DNA of 64,000 nt, taken from NCBI GenBank assembly GCA_023101885.1, contig JALPQD010000143.1, positions 868,001 to 932,000 of the forward strand, written 5' to 3'. Made by a program: the position numbers and the translations under genes. The stretch comes from Typhlomys cinereus. Lineage: Eukaryota > Chordata > Mammalia > Rodentia > Platacanthomyidae. The notes beneath the pieces were generated by a model. That model had not been told where the DNA came from. It saw nothing but the letters and a program-made list of their open reading frames with translations, and searched no databases. Of this stretch, positions 34,170 through 46,500 are shown one piece after another; position 1 is the first letter of the stretch, and each line of letters opens with the position of its first letter.

Positions 34170-34570
34170 TACCATAGCTGATGGCCGCCCACGCCTGCCT
34201 GGGCCTCTCAAGTGTCAGCACTCCCAGGCCGGCTGCAGTGGTCAAATGCTTGTTAATGAGATATAGCAGCTGGGTAGGGGTGAACCACTGAGCCGGATAA
34301 AGGAACTCCACTGGTGCAGGAAGCGATGCCTTTTGAATCTTTTCAGTGGGGTGAAAGCTTTCAAATCAAAGAGGGTATGTTGTATTCATTAATAAACCCG
34401 AGTTCCCAGGCAGTCACATTAAAGCCAGCAGTTTAACTTTGCATCAAACAGGTGAATCCCCCCACACACCCCAGATTTTACTCCGGAAGACAATGAACAA
34501 GAAAATAAAGCTTTTGCTTGGGACAAAGCCATACTTCCTCATCGCTGGGGCTGAGCAGACTGCTAAACCA
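34170..34570. other. Unique block; candidate conserved non-coding element
   Basis: Repeat-free, moderately GC-rich sequence with GCTTGTTAATGAGATATA, TTCATTAATAAACCCG and CTTTCAAATCAAAGAGG (a TCF/LEF-like ATCAAAG). No convincing coding frame. Regulatory function is a guess from composition and motifs. Confidence 0.25.
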
Positions 34571-35519
34571 AGTAAGAGGTTGTGTTCTTCTTCTTCGATT
34601 TCTCCTTTTGCCCACGTGTTCGTGGGCTTGTGTGCATGTGTCACGTGGCACTACTGCTCCCCTCTCTCAAGTTTTTCAGCCTGAGCATCGCCCCTTCCCC
34701 CACACTCCCATTTCTTTTAAGACCTGACTATCAAAAGCAGAATTAACAACAACTACTTGTGAGAGGTGAGGATGCGGGCCCATATGGCCAGTGGCTCAAA
34801 TGGAGAGTAGCTTTACACCCTCATTCATCTACCCCGGCCCAGCCTGTCACTGGATGGGTCTTCCAGAAGCTGTGGGAGTTGACAACCTCATGAGATAGCT
34901 GCAACAGTTGGGAGAGGCGAGGAAGAGGGGGAAGGAGAACATGACTGAGGAAGCATCTAACTGACAGGGGGGAACCCTTAGGTTACTGTTGAGGAAAGGA
35001 TGGCTGTTTTTAAATTTACTAGAAAATGAAACCCAGAAGGAATCCGCGTGATTCAATGCATTACCTTGGAGACAAATTATCAATTTTAGGCTTCATTGAG
35101 AAAGTTCAGAAAGAATGACACAGTTGTAGAAGCCAGGGTCTGTCTATACTGTAGCCCAATCCACATTCTTGAATCTCACCATCTCCATTTCTTGTAACGA
35201 TTATTTATAAAATAGTAATTGATCAGGCCTATATAAACACTATAAAACCAGAAAGCATCTCCATTCCACAATAATGACATTGCGCAACTTCAAGGCAGCT
35301 GTCTCAGGAAATTAAGATACACTCTTCTGAGCACTTCAATTTTTAAAATATTCTTAAATTCACAAATTTTGTTAGACCAAAGTTCTTTGGAGGAGGTCTT
35401 CCCAAAACTGTCTATGTGGAAAAAGAAATGGAAACACATTCTACTGGGTGCATCCAGGCAACAAGCTAGAAGTATTAAAATGAATATGCATAAAACATGT
35501 TCCTCCACTGCAGAAGAAG
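34571..35519. other. No gene seen; unique DNA
   Basis: No recognised repeat, exon or RNA gene. Confidence 0.4.
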
Positions 35520-35937
35520 GGTTGATAAGAATGTAACAGTCTACGTGAGGGGTGTGGCCAGACTCTATCTTCTGAACATGACAGGGTTGTTGTATTCATG
35601 AGCTCCTTTCAGTTATGGGTATTTCCACAAGCCCTGCATGAGAATTAGCCTATTAACCTTCACTGTGAAAGGAGAATGATCTCAAAAGGCCCCAAACCTC
35701 CCTGAGAGACTGATGAAGGCTAATATTGATTTTTGGGGGGATGCTTTCTCAAGGTCATACCATGGACATATGATTCATGCTCCAGCAAGTACTTGGGCAT
35801 GTGACATCAAAGGCAATCCATATGAAACTTGGTGGGTCACACATGTGAAAAGATATAAAAATAACAGAGAGACTGGTAGGAAAGAAGAAGGGCTGAAATG
35901 GCAAAAGGAGGAGGGGATGGGATTGGGGATTAAGGTG
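35520..35937 (+). mobile_element. L1 3' UTR fragment, cut by an LTR-like insertion
   Basis: 'agactctatcttctgaacat', 'gacagggttgttgtattcat', 'cttggtgggtcacacatgtg', 'gaaaagatataaaaataaca' and a purine tract ('ggcaaaaggaggaggggatg') belong to the rodent L1 3' UTR. The terminal part is missing because the element at 35938 begins there. Confidence 0.6.
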
Positions 35938-36361
35938 TATTGCAGTTCGCCTGCATGGTTGCTGATAAATGACCATCAAATGGCTTAAGGAAACAAGGGG
36001 TTTATTTTCTCTTACGATTACTGGTTACAGTTCTTAGTCCAGCTTGATGGAGAGCTCACACCAACACTAAGCCTGAGAGAACTGATCACACTATCTCTAC
36101 GTATGGCTGAGAGAGGGACGATCTTTACTTGCCAGACCAGCATGTCTGGCCAAGTATACACAAGGATGCCCACTCCCTTAACCAGCTCTCTATATTTTAT
36201 TCCAGGGCCTAATCCTACCCACCATGGGCTGGGCCTTCCCCATCAGCTAGACAATCTCTTGCAGGTTTGCTCTGGGCTTAACTAAACCACTAATTCTCTA
36301 CAAATGTGTCCAGAGCTCAAACCCTCAACTGTCAAGTTGACACCTGTGCCTAACTATGACA
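35938..36361 (-). mobile_element. LTR-like element (MaLR or URR1-like), minus-strand copy
   Basis: Reverse complement of the element at 46715-47142, about 83-85% identical by eye over 420 bases. Read on the minus strand it begins TGTCATAGTTAGGCACAGGT and carries an AATAAA-like signal near each end ('ggaataaaat', 'gaaaataaacccc'). The TG start suggests an LTR. The 'gtgtcaacttgac' block also occurs in rodent URR1 DNA elements, so the class is open. No coding capacity. Confidence 0.7.
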
Positions 36362-36440
36362 AGTTATAAAAATAACTCAAATTCACTATACTCATGCATG
36401 AAATGCTAAAGGAATTTTAAATTTTTTTTAAATGTTCCTC

Positions 36441-36760
36441 AGGCTAAGGAGATGTCTCAGTGGATAAAGTGCTTGCCTTGCACATGAGTGAACTTCCAAC
36501 TGATCTCAGGAGCCCACGCTAGGCATGGGGGCACATGTTTGAAATCCCAGTGCTGGGGAGGCAACGATCAACAGATCCCTGGACTTTGCTGGCCAGCTAG
36601 CATAGCCTACGTGGTAATGCTCCAGTAAGAGTTCCTGTTTCAAACAAAAGGAAGAAAAGACCCACCCAAGTTGTCCTCTGCTCCCCAAACCCATGTACCC
36701 TCACATGTGCATGCTTGCCTGTACAAACACATACACACAAAGTTTCCATGGATGCACATG
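36441..36760 (+). mobile_element. RSINE1-like composite SINE
   Basis: The head 'ggctaaggagatgtctcagt' and 'ggataaagtgcttgccttgc' (A box) is followed by the B1-like middle 'aaatcccagtgctggggagg' and 'ggactttgctggccagctag', then 'aagttgtcctctgctccc' and a CA-rich end. A clear RSINE1-type ID-B1 fusion. Confidence 0.8.
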
Positions 36761-38555
36761 TATAGATGTTATGTTTGTGCTCCTTCTTTACTGAAGTCAG
36801 CTATTCAAGGGTATCACTGATAGTCAAGTTTCATAAATAAGAGCCCTGGGCATTTTGTCTGTCTTTATTGTGCCATGTTGCCACCCTGGCTCAGCTGATT
36901 TGAGCCCAATCACCTTAACCTCTCAGGCGAAGTCTGACAAAAATAAAAAACAACCCACTACTTAACCAGAATAATCCATGCTGGACATAAATGTATATGT
37001 GAGTGTATGCAGCGTAGATATCAAAGCTGCAGTGTTTGTGTGTGTTGGGGAGAGGAGTAAGGGATACCACCAATAAAGAACCCCAAAGGATGTATCTATG
37101 AAGTGCATTATACTTAATCTATAATCTATAGTAGATGTAAAGACATGTATCTTTGACGCTCCTTAGAATACAATTAGAAAGAGGAATTCAAGAAGTGGAA
37201 AGGTCATGTTTGGAAACGTCCTTGATTAGAATCTACAGAGTCTCCTGTCTTCTTCCAGAACCAAATCTCTTTGCTACCACTTTAGGAAAAGCAAGCATGA
37301 CAGAGACCATCTAAGGGCCTTCTACCCAGAGGCAGTTTATACTTAGAAAAACACTGTCAAAGGAACTGGTCTTTGAAACTTCTGCCTTCACTCCAGATTC
37401 TGAAACTTCCACGGAATTGCTCTTTCTGGTCCTTAAGCAGGGAAAGGGGAGGAGGACCGGTAGTAATGATAACTTATCAGCAGCCACTGTCCCTCCATGC
37501 CACTCGTGAATGTACCTGTCTTTAGGGCACCCAGCCAAACCCCATCTTCAGCTAAAACTAGGCAGCAACCAGAGCCACTTCTTCCTGCTGAGCATGGACA
37601 CACAGGCGCATCCTGGAGCCTCTTAGCTGCTGAGGCCTCCACGTGGACCTGTGGTCCTGTGACTTTCCATTCACTGGAGCCTGATAGTTCCTTAGCAAAA
37701 CTAATCCCCAAATGATGCACAACGTCATCACAGGTCCTGTGCAAAACAAAACAAAAACTCCATTCCCCAGATCACATGTGCACTTAATGTAAGCCTGGCA
37801 TTTGAGGCACTTCTGGGTTTTGTTCTTTTCTACCTCCTTCACGCCACCTCCTCTTTGTACCATATGCTCTCATTTCTTGGCTTCTTTTTTTTTTCTGCTA
37901 AAAAAATATTCCAAGCGACAAGTAGCCCCTTCTCAAATAGAACCTGCAATAACACGACTGAATTACATTGAGGAATGCTGGAGGGGATCCCAAACACCAG
38001 TGTCTGAGCAGTCAACCTGACGGCATGTAGGCCCCCAATGAAAGGGCTCCTGTTACCCAGTGCCCTTTGAGCTTGACTCCAGGAACCTGCAGCCATCCCT
38101 GGTGAGAGGGGTGGCCCGAGGGCACCACCAGAGCGTCTAGACCTTTGCTGGCAGTCCTGGGACCGACCCCCTACCTCTGGTCTGCTTCCAAACAATGTGG
38201 ATCAGGACGTTTCTTAGCTGGAACTAACTGAGACCCACCAAAGCAACGAAGCTTAAGAAGGAGACAAACACAGAGAACAAACCACAGAGACCAACAGTCA
38301 GTGTCCAAACCCTGGGACACAGAGCAGAGTCAAGAGGAAAACCAGAGAGATGAAGAAGGAGATGGCGTAAAATATCTGAATCGTTTCATTAGAATAAACC
38401 TGCTTCTAAATGAGCCCTTTAACCAATTTTCTTTTAGATAATGGGAAGGACAAATGAAGGAAAGAAGGATGCTTAAAATCTCTTAAAGGTAAAGTGACCT
38501 TTTTCTGTGGATACTTAGCCCATTTCTGAGAGTTTCCCTTAAGATTCTTTTACTC
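36761..38555. other. No gene seen; unique DNA
   Basis: About 1.8 kb. Overlapping frames on both strands at 37.3-38.2 kb (the longest 118 codons, 37839-38195, minus) lie in GC-richer DNA, but I recognise no domain. 'gggcaccaccagagcgtcta' at about 38119 loosely resembles a CTCF core with mismatches. Confidence 0.35.
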
Positions 38556-38741
38556 ATGTATTTATTTCAGAGAAAGAGAGAGAAGTGTACTCATGTGCAT
38601 GATAGCACATGGGTGGAAGTCAGAGGACAACTTTTAGAGGAGTCGGTTCCTTCCTTCTACCATACGGGCTCTCAGGGATTGAACTTGTGTTACCAGGTTT
38701 TCAAGCCGGCACCTTACCTACTGAGCCATCTCTCTGGCTTT
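38556..38741 (-). mobile_element. B4-type SINE
   Basis: It has a tail (TTTATTTCAGAGAAAGAGAG), then 'ggtggaagtcagaggacaac', 'gtcggttccttccttctacc', and 'accttacctactgagccatc' with 'tctctggctt' (reversed A box and head). Nearly full length. Confidence 0.8.
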
Positions 38742-39559
38742 CAGGATTCTTTATAGCCTAGGAATGCCATACCATATGGTCTTTACTTTCATGTAGTCTT
38801 ACGCTGTGCACAAGTAGGTAGTACAATACCTGTCTTGATGCTAAGGACTGCAACTTCATCATCAGGTCTCTTCAGGGACCTGATGGATTCTTGCTCGAAA
38901 CCATTTAACTAAAAAGAAAGACGCCTAGACATACACTCTTGACTACTTAGTTTCACGTACTTTTTCCCAAGGAAAGCAGGGAGATGCCACAGAGCACAAC
39001 CCTTATTTGTATTTCTGTCCTGCAGACAAGGCTCCAGAACAAAACAAAGAATACTAAGGAATACAGAAAGACAGAAACTGGGAACTCAAAGATACATATG
39101 TTCTATGGCTGCCACACGATTTTGGGTGAGCTTTCATGTTGACTGACAACCAGATGGAAAATGATCTCTCCTGGCTCGGATAGTTTCTGTGAACTATCAG
39201 CAAAGGTTATAGCCAGATAACTACTTCTTATCTCTTGTTCAAAGCTCTACATCAAAGGACTATTATCGGCTGCTCAAGTAGACAGCAAAGGCTTGCAATG
39301 CCTTAGAGGCCTCCAATGGGAGCAAAATCTAAGAGCTTTGGTTCACAAGATAAAGGTAGATTTGGTGTATGTTGAAGAGACAAAAAAAGGGACCTGCTGG
39401 TTACAGCACTAAAGTACTGGTGAGTGAGTGGGAATAGAGATGCCCCTGGGAGATCTAGGACATTAATGAGAAGTCAGAGTACTAGTACGTGCATGAGGTT
39501 AACATCTAAACGGGGTAATGCTGTGTATTAGTCACAGAAAAAATCACTGAATCTTCTCT
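38742..39559. other. No gene seen; unique DNA
   Basis: No recognised repeat or exon. Confidence 0.4.
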
Positions 39560-39715
39560 GGTAGCTTTCTTAATGGTTCATTTGTTCCGCAGATTTATTC
39601 GTCATTTGTCAAGAACTCCGTTATCCCAAACTCTACAAAGGTGCTGGCGAAACTTTGAAGAACGAAACAGGTGAGCATTCTGCCTTCGTGGAGCACAGCT
39701 CTTCCTAGAGATCAC
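39560..39715 (+). mobile_element. MIR/ancient-repeat-like fragment
   Basis: 'agatttattcgtcatttgtc' ... 'tctacaaaggtgctggcgaa' ... 'gaacgaaacaggtgagcatt' and 'ctgccttcgtggagcacagc' follow the familiar ancient repeat wording (tttattcagcaaatatttattgagc...aggtgctggggatacagcagtgaacaaaacagac...tgccctcatggagctt). It also happens to be framed by TTCCGCAG and CAGGTGAGC, which look like splice sites. Confidence 0.5.
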
Positions 39716-39930
39716 CATTCAGCTCGTGAGTCAGCACAACAGCGCAACCACATTGAGACCATGAATGTTGGCTTCAAGTGTTTCTGGCCATTTTCCTCTA
39801 AACATGCCTATTTAAGATATCATGCTAAAACCTCATCATTGGGGCTGTAGAGATGGTTCAATGGAAAAAGTTCTGGCTGAACAAATATGAGGACCTGAGT
39901 TGAATTCACAGCACCCATAGAGAAGCCAGG

Positions 39931-39939
39931 TGCATGTGT

Positions 39940-39988
<49 letters not shown>

Positions 39989-40048
39989 TGTGTGTGCATG
40001 TGTGTGTGTGCATTTGTATGTGTATGTGCATGTGTGTGCGTGTGTGTA
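39931..40048. repeat. (GT)n-rich tract with TGCA/TGTA interruptions
   Basis: About 118 bases of alternating GT with GCA and ATT interruptions; prone to form Z-DNA. It lies inside a SINE rather than at its tail. Confidence 0.95.
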
Positions 40049-40223
40049 TCCAGCAATGGGATGGTAGAAACTGATAGCTTTAAGAACTTGCCTTGCTAGC
40101 CAGTTAGTCCACCTGAAATGGTAAGCTCCAGATTCAATGAGAAACCTATCTCAAAAAACATGGGAAAACAGTAGAGGAAAATACCTAAAGTTGGCTTCTT
40201 GCCTCCATATGCAGACGCGCCCG

Positions 40224-40251
40224 CACACACACACACACACACACACACACC
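40224..40251. repeat. (AC)n microsatellite
   Basis: 14 AC units at the SINE tail. Confidence 0.95.
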
Positions 40252-40270
40252 ATAAACACACATATACATA

Positions 40271-40628
40271 CCTTACAATTAATCTGATTGGTAGAGGAAA
40301 AATAGCCTTTATGTGAAGTAATAATAATTGTAGCTTAAATGGTGGTGTATGAGTGTGAACATACATGGAGGCATGCATCGATGTAAATATGAATGTTCGA
40401 GGAGGCAAAGGAAGCATTTTAAATTGGAATTAAAAAACATACTGTAAAGAAGGAAATGATTCGAAGAGAAAGGATTGATCTTGGAAACAACGGCTATTTT
40501 TGCCTCCAAAACAAAAGAAGTTACTTAAGGAAACAAATTTATCTTCTAGATGGCTGGGAACGCTACCTTCAGGACAGTTGGATGAAATTTACTATATTTA
40601 AGAAGAACTGCAAGAACATGCCCTGGCA
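40271..40628. other. No gene seen
   Basis: AT-rich DNA between two SINEs; the plus-strand 126-codon frame (40456-40836) runs from here into the next SINE and is a chance frame. Confidence 0.4.
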
Positions 40629-40830
40629 TGACTGGCGAGATAGCTCCATGAGTAAAGTCACTTACACGGAAACCCGACAACCAGAGCTTCGTCTGTGGAG
40701 CACTGGTGGACGGAGAGAACCTATATCTGAAAGTTCTCTGACCCCCACAAGTGCCTTGGTGCCCTCTCTGTCTCTCTCTGTCTCTCTCTGTCTCTCTCTC
40801 TCTCTCTCTGTAAATAATAAAGAAAATATA
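40629..40830 (+). mobile_element. B4-type SINE with TCTCTG repeat tail
   Basis: 'catgactggcgagatagctc' (head), 'gtggagcactggtggacgga' and 'gagaacctatatctgaaagt', 'tctctgacccccacaagtgc', then a TCTCTG/TCTC repeat (about 40765-40811) and AATAATAAAG. Diverged B4. Confidence 0.65.
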
Positions 40831-43139
40831 ATTTAATGAAAAAGAATACTCACTATCTGCCACAAAGCCCCAAACTTAAAAAGATACTCTGCTACATAAG
40901 AGGGAGTCCATCTGGAGTCAAATTTTTTATTAAACACTATCCAGCTCATTACTTTTTGATGCATGGAAATAGACAAATATTGCCTAACGATAATAGATTT
41001 GAAGTTGAAAAGCACAAAGACGGTATTCTTTAAAAACTATAAGCTGTGAGTTGTTACATTTTATATAAACTTTGAACCAATAATAAAACAGTCACTGGGG
41101 GGAAAATCCTTATCTTTGACGATAAGGATGAAAAGGTTAGATAAGGTCTACTGTATCTTCAAGTGCACAGAGGATAAGGAAGTTCTCTGCAGAAAATGCC
41201 CATCTGTCTGAAGCACTTTCTTTCCTTCCATCTCCTTTATTAGGGCTCTTCCCTTGGTACCACCTGAATGTATGTGATATATTTGTTTTTCGACACCTTT
41301 TCTTGAAGTACCAAATAATTTTTACTCAATAATACAAACAGTAATTGTTTTGATTATGCAAAAAATGTCTGTTTTGTGAGTCAATTTCTATGAATCTTTT
41401 CTATGTTCTCTTGACTGCATGCTAGCACACCTGACAAGTAAATAAAGCCTAAGGAATAGCAGTAATTATTAAAGAGAATGTTAATTTTTTTATTTAAATC
41501 TTAGGTAAGTCCCAGTATACATGATATTCAGCTGTTCACTACTCAGTTTCAACTTCAGCCTTATCTCAATATAAAAATTTATGATGTTATAACCTAAAGA
41601 GCCTAATTCCTTAACCCATGTCTATAACATAGGTAGATTTATTCCAAAGTGTTTACTAAGCTATTTTGACTTAGAGAATCTTGCTGTTGACAAATGCTAA
41701 AGCTTTTTTTTACAAAAGTGATGGTATTATTGTTCCTCCTTAAAGTTGGATAAGTGTATTGCTTCACACAGTAGAAATAATCCCATTAAATAATGTACAT
41801 AAAAATCCTCCTCAATAAGTCTCTTTTGCTGTATGGCCAGAGATCTATATTAGATGCAAACTTGGACTCTATGGGTGGTGGAGGGCTCCTGGATAAAGTA
41901 GTATTTTTAAAAATTTTTTTCTGAACAAGGACACCCAAAAAGGTGGGTGGGTCTAGCTGACTGAAATGTGACTAATGGTAACCCTGTTTCCCCAGTGGAC
42001 TGAGTCACAGTTAATACAAACCATGGGCATGACGGATATGATCAGATTAGTCATGTCAAAGTATAGTTTAGCAATCACCTGGGGACAGGCAGCTAAAGCC
42101 CACATTGTCTTAGCGCCCACAGAAACAGACACTTGGGTGGCATTATTGAATTCAGGTGTCCCTCATCTAGTGAAAAAGATAAAGAGAATTGCAAACTGCA
42201 GTGGGACTTGCGCTGCGAAACTTCTTTAAAGTAAAAGCTGCTTCTTGCAAGTAAGCAGTGCTTGATTAGCAAAGACTTGAATTACATTAGACACTTCTAA
42301 ATAAATAAAACAGATGGCATTTGCATCAAAATCTCAATGTTTATTGAAAGTTTATCATAGTGGAATTCAATGATCATATTATAGGTTATGATATTTTTTG
42401 CAAAATGATGGATGGAGAAAATATCCAACCTAACCCCAGGGGTCACAACACAACCATTATCTTAACACGAACTTTAAATAGAGACTATCAAGCCCCTGAA
42501 TCACTTTAACTAACATTGACTATAGCATATGGATCATTCACAAATCACAGTTCAAGGTTAAACTCTCACTTTCTTATCTAAAGTATCATTTCAAATATCA
42601 AGAATATTCAAACTATTCAAAGTATTTCCAAAGAGCTTTTGGCTCATGCCACCCAAGCTCAATGACTAACAGCTGCTGCCACCTATAGGCTCAGTCTCAA
42701 GAGGAAGGACTGGTGTTATCACAAATTTTGAAGTCAGTTCCATAAAGTTTTTTTCTCACTAAAAAAAAAATTAATTGGTCCCCATAGGCTGTTGGTGCGA
42801 CTCTCTGGAAAAAATGAATTGAAATGACAACCTACATTGGTTTCATTAAAGAGCCCTTCAGCTACCTCGCAAAGGATGGAAACATCAAAACAGCAGCCTT
42901 TCCTCTCATACAGCAACCAAACAAAAAGCAGGAGCCAAGGGTTCCCCAGCCACATGTAACTGTGATTGCCCTGGTTATTCAATTAGTGGGGAGATACATG
43001 TTCCTACTAGCACATGTCATGTGTCTGAATTGCTTTGGAAATTTTCTCCCTTCTAGATACCTTTTAACTTCTCCCTAGTTCAATTTAAAATAAAAAGAGA
43101 AGAAAAACCATTGACTCTCCTTAGACTCTAAACTAGATC
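40831..43139. other. No gene seen; mostly unique AT-rich DNA
   Basis: About 2.3 kb without a recognised repeat. The 84-codon frames at 41975-42229 and 42824-43078 (both plus strand) have no recognisable domain. A perfect 9-bp hairpin pairing two GATA motifs (ATCCTTATC/GATAAGGAT, 6-base loop) lies at 41106-41129. Confidence 0.4.
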
Positions 43140-43149
43140 ATAGCCTCGG

Positions 43150-43183
43150 GTTTTTATCTTACTGATAAAAACTTACCGGTAAG
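43150..43183. repeat. Hairpin overlapping a 12-bp palindrome
   Basis: GTTTTTATC/GATAAAAAC form a 9-bp stem with a 5-base loop (43150-43172). The last C starts the perfect palindrome CTTACCGGTAAG (43172-43183). It lies in otherwise unique DNA. Confidence 0.85.
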
Positions 43184-43565
43184 ATGGAGAAATCACAATT
43201 GCTTCCAAATGTCATTCTGAAAATTATATGTGTATTTATATTCATGTATATGTATATATCTATATTTTCAAGAACTAGCATGCAGATTGTCATAAAAATG
43301 TTAGCCATGATAAACGCACTAACTTTATGATATTTTACAAGTCATTTTACAATGGATTTTTACAACTTTATTGGTAAAGTGAGTAGCTGAGACTAATCCT
43401 AGATTCTGCCCAGGCTGAATGCCCTACCATAAGACAAGAGAGTTAGGACTATTTCTGTGCATGAGCTTCCTGGGGTGGAGATGCACTTCCAGTAGTCATG
43501 TACTCTCTCTAGTTTCAGAGTATGTAGTGACAACCATAGAAAGTGTTCATGGCTCATATCTGCTG

Positions 43566-46500
43566 GCACATACACACAAACATTCATATGTGTGGGCACA
43601 AACACCCAGATACATACAAACACATACATGCATCATATGATGCACACACAATACATGCATACTCATAAACATGAAAATACAAAAAAACACAATTGTACAC
43701 ATAAATGCATGTATATATACAAACCCATTAATTTGTATGCATACAGGAATACACATACACAGGCATGTGCACACACAATGCTGACAAGTGTAATCAGACA
43801 CAGGTACACACATATGATAAACACACATGTGTATATATGCACAAAGATTACACACAAGCACACATAAAGCATATGTGATATATATAAAATATATATATGC
43901 ACTCACAAATCCATACATGCATACACACAAAAAATAGGGCCCATGAGATGTTTCAAGCCTATGTGCAAACCTGATGACCTGAGTGCAGTCCTCAGGGCAC
44001 ACATGCCAGAAGGAGGGATCTAACTCCTGAAAGTTATCCTCTGACCTCTGTACATGTGTTGTAGCATATGTGTCTGTCTCTCCCATAAGTAAAAAAATTT
44101 TAAAAACCATAATATGCTAAAACCTCCATACATACACAAATGCTCATATATGCACACAGCCACATAAATATATGTAATCACAGGCATGCACAACAGTGCA
44201 TATGCACACAAATGCACACAGGAGCACAAAAACACAAATAACATGTACATGTACACACTTGTGAACACACAGAAAAACCCTTGCACATGTAAACACAGGC
44301 AGATAGCCTTGTATACATAAATGTAGGTACATTTTTGTGACCAAACAGGTATGCAAATACACCCATAAAAACACACATTAACACTTATAAAAATGCTGGA
44401 CATGAGCACACATGTATGAATATATGCACATGTGTGTGGGCATATGTGTGTATGTTCACACAGGTGAGCATGTACACACAAAATAACATATGCATGATCA
44501 CACATGAAATATTTCCTCATAGATACACAGAAAAACATGTGACAAATACACATGCAAACATACATATGCACAATCATACACAAGAGAAGATATATACACG
44601 TGCAGATGAATACATATGTAAACACAAGCAAACATGCAGAAACATAAAAAAACATGTACAGACACTCTCACATTCAAAGTCATTCACCAGAACAGTCACA
44701 ACCACAAATTCACCAGAACATGAACACGTTTAGGTACAGAAACAATCTCGGGCACTGACATACACTCATGCACATGATGATATACACAGAAACTGACACA
44801 GCACACACACACATGGGAACACAGGCATGCTCATCCATATGCTCACAAACACATATAAACATGAATTTATATGCACAAAATCATAAGCACATATCTACAA
44901 AGCTATAAAAGCATACATGAAAACATACCCTCATACATCGTCACACAAACACAAAAACATGAACTCAGGCACAATAACACACAATTAGCAGTCCTCGCTC
45001 TCATGTGAGTGCAATACATGCACCTGACATGAATATACACATTCATACACATGCATCCACACAGCCTCACACTCAAAGCATACTCAGGCATATACAATGG
45101 AATACATGAAAAACAAATACAAGCTTCCTTGTACACAGAGACTTGCATAAATACACATTCATGAACATTATGCCTACAACATGCACAAACATAAATATGC
45201 ATGCCCAAATGCATATAGATGGACTCATATACACACACAAGCATATATAAAATCAACCACATACATGCATGAAAATGCATACACAAAAGAACACATACAA
45301 GTATATAAATAATGCATATGAGGACAAATACATGTGCAATACACACATGCATGGATAAAATATAAGCACACAGAAACACATACACATGACAAACATATAT
45401 GCACATGTGCACACACATATATTTGTACAGATGCATGAATGTACAAGCAGGAATGCATATGGACAGCAAAGGCACACAAATACACAGCACATAAACGAAC
45501 ACATAAAAAAACTTATGCATATACACCTAGGTACTGTTTCATACATAAAGCCATGTCTGCACAGGTCACACAATTGCACACATAAAAACACATATACTTA
45601 CATGCATCTGAACACACTCGTGTGTACACATGTGAATCTAAAACAAAAGTATACACACAAACATACATACATTTGTACACAATGAACTGGCACATATGCA
45701 TACCCCAGTACACACAGTCAGAAACATACACAGAGGCATGCATACATGTCCACATACTTTCACACACAAGTACAAATGTGCACATGTGCATTGAGGTATA
45801 AAACACACACATGCAATAAATATACCATATCATACACACAAATTATTGCATGTATAAATATATGTGTTTGTGAGTAATTTTAAGTTTGTCACATATATGT
45901 TTCTGTGTAATCATATTTTTGCATGCAAACCTAGACATAAACAAATGTACCACACAGTTATGAACACCTGTAGATGTAGACACATTCAAAGGCACTAGAA
46001 CACATGCACACACATTGGCAATAACAGACAAAGTATATACATATACTTGGCTACCCACACAGACATGCACACATAGATATATGAAGACACATCCACGTGA
46101 ACTCTTGTATATGTGTTAATGCCCACATACCTGCAAACAGTCACGAATAAATAGGAATACATGCACCATGCACACAAGAACACCTGCACACACACTTATG
46201 CAAACATGCACAATTGTCCAAACTCACACATACATAAACCCTTACATTAAGGCAAACACATACACATAGCCACATAAAGAACATTTGCAAATGCATGCAG
46301 ACACATGCATGACCAATGCACATGTGTATGCTCAAGAACATACACAGTTACTTGCACATATTCATATGTTCTCAAGCACATATACAAATATGCACACATA
46401 CAAACATCACAGACATACATACACATGACCGCTTATACACACTTGTAGGCATACTCATACAAATATACACAAACACACACATGGATATGTGAAAACACAT

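Larger units (their letters stand above)
39841..40270 (+). mobile_element. RSINE1-like composite SINE with an expanded internal GT tract
   Basis: The head 'ggggctgtagagatggttca' and B-box region 'gagttgaattcacagcaccc' are followed, after 'gccaggtgcatg', by more than 100 bases of GT repeat (39931-40048). The element then resumes: 'gctccagattcaatgagaaa', 'cctatctcaaaaaacatggg', 'ggcttcttgcctccatatgc', and an (AC)n tail (40224-40251). Confidence 0.7.

Noticed and set aside
38110..38140. CTCF-like motif (CCACCAGAGCG)
   Set aside because: At least two mismatches to the core consensus; chance matches of this quality are common.
37311..38195. Cluster of overlapping frames in GC-richer DNA, considered as exons
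   Set aside because: Competing frames on both strands, no acceptor/donor pair around a single frame, and no family recognised.
43547..45526. Three long minus-strand open frames (187, 211 and 207 codons) with Cys/Tyr-rich peptides, superficially like secreted or membrane proteins
   Set aside because: They follow from the GT-rich low-complexity DNA of the CA/TA tract. The peptide is the repeat read as codons, overlapping frames look alike, and one runs through a SINE.
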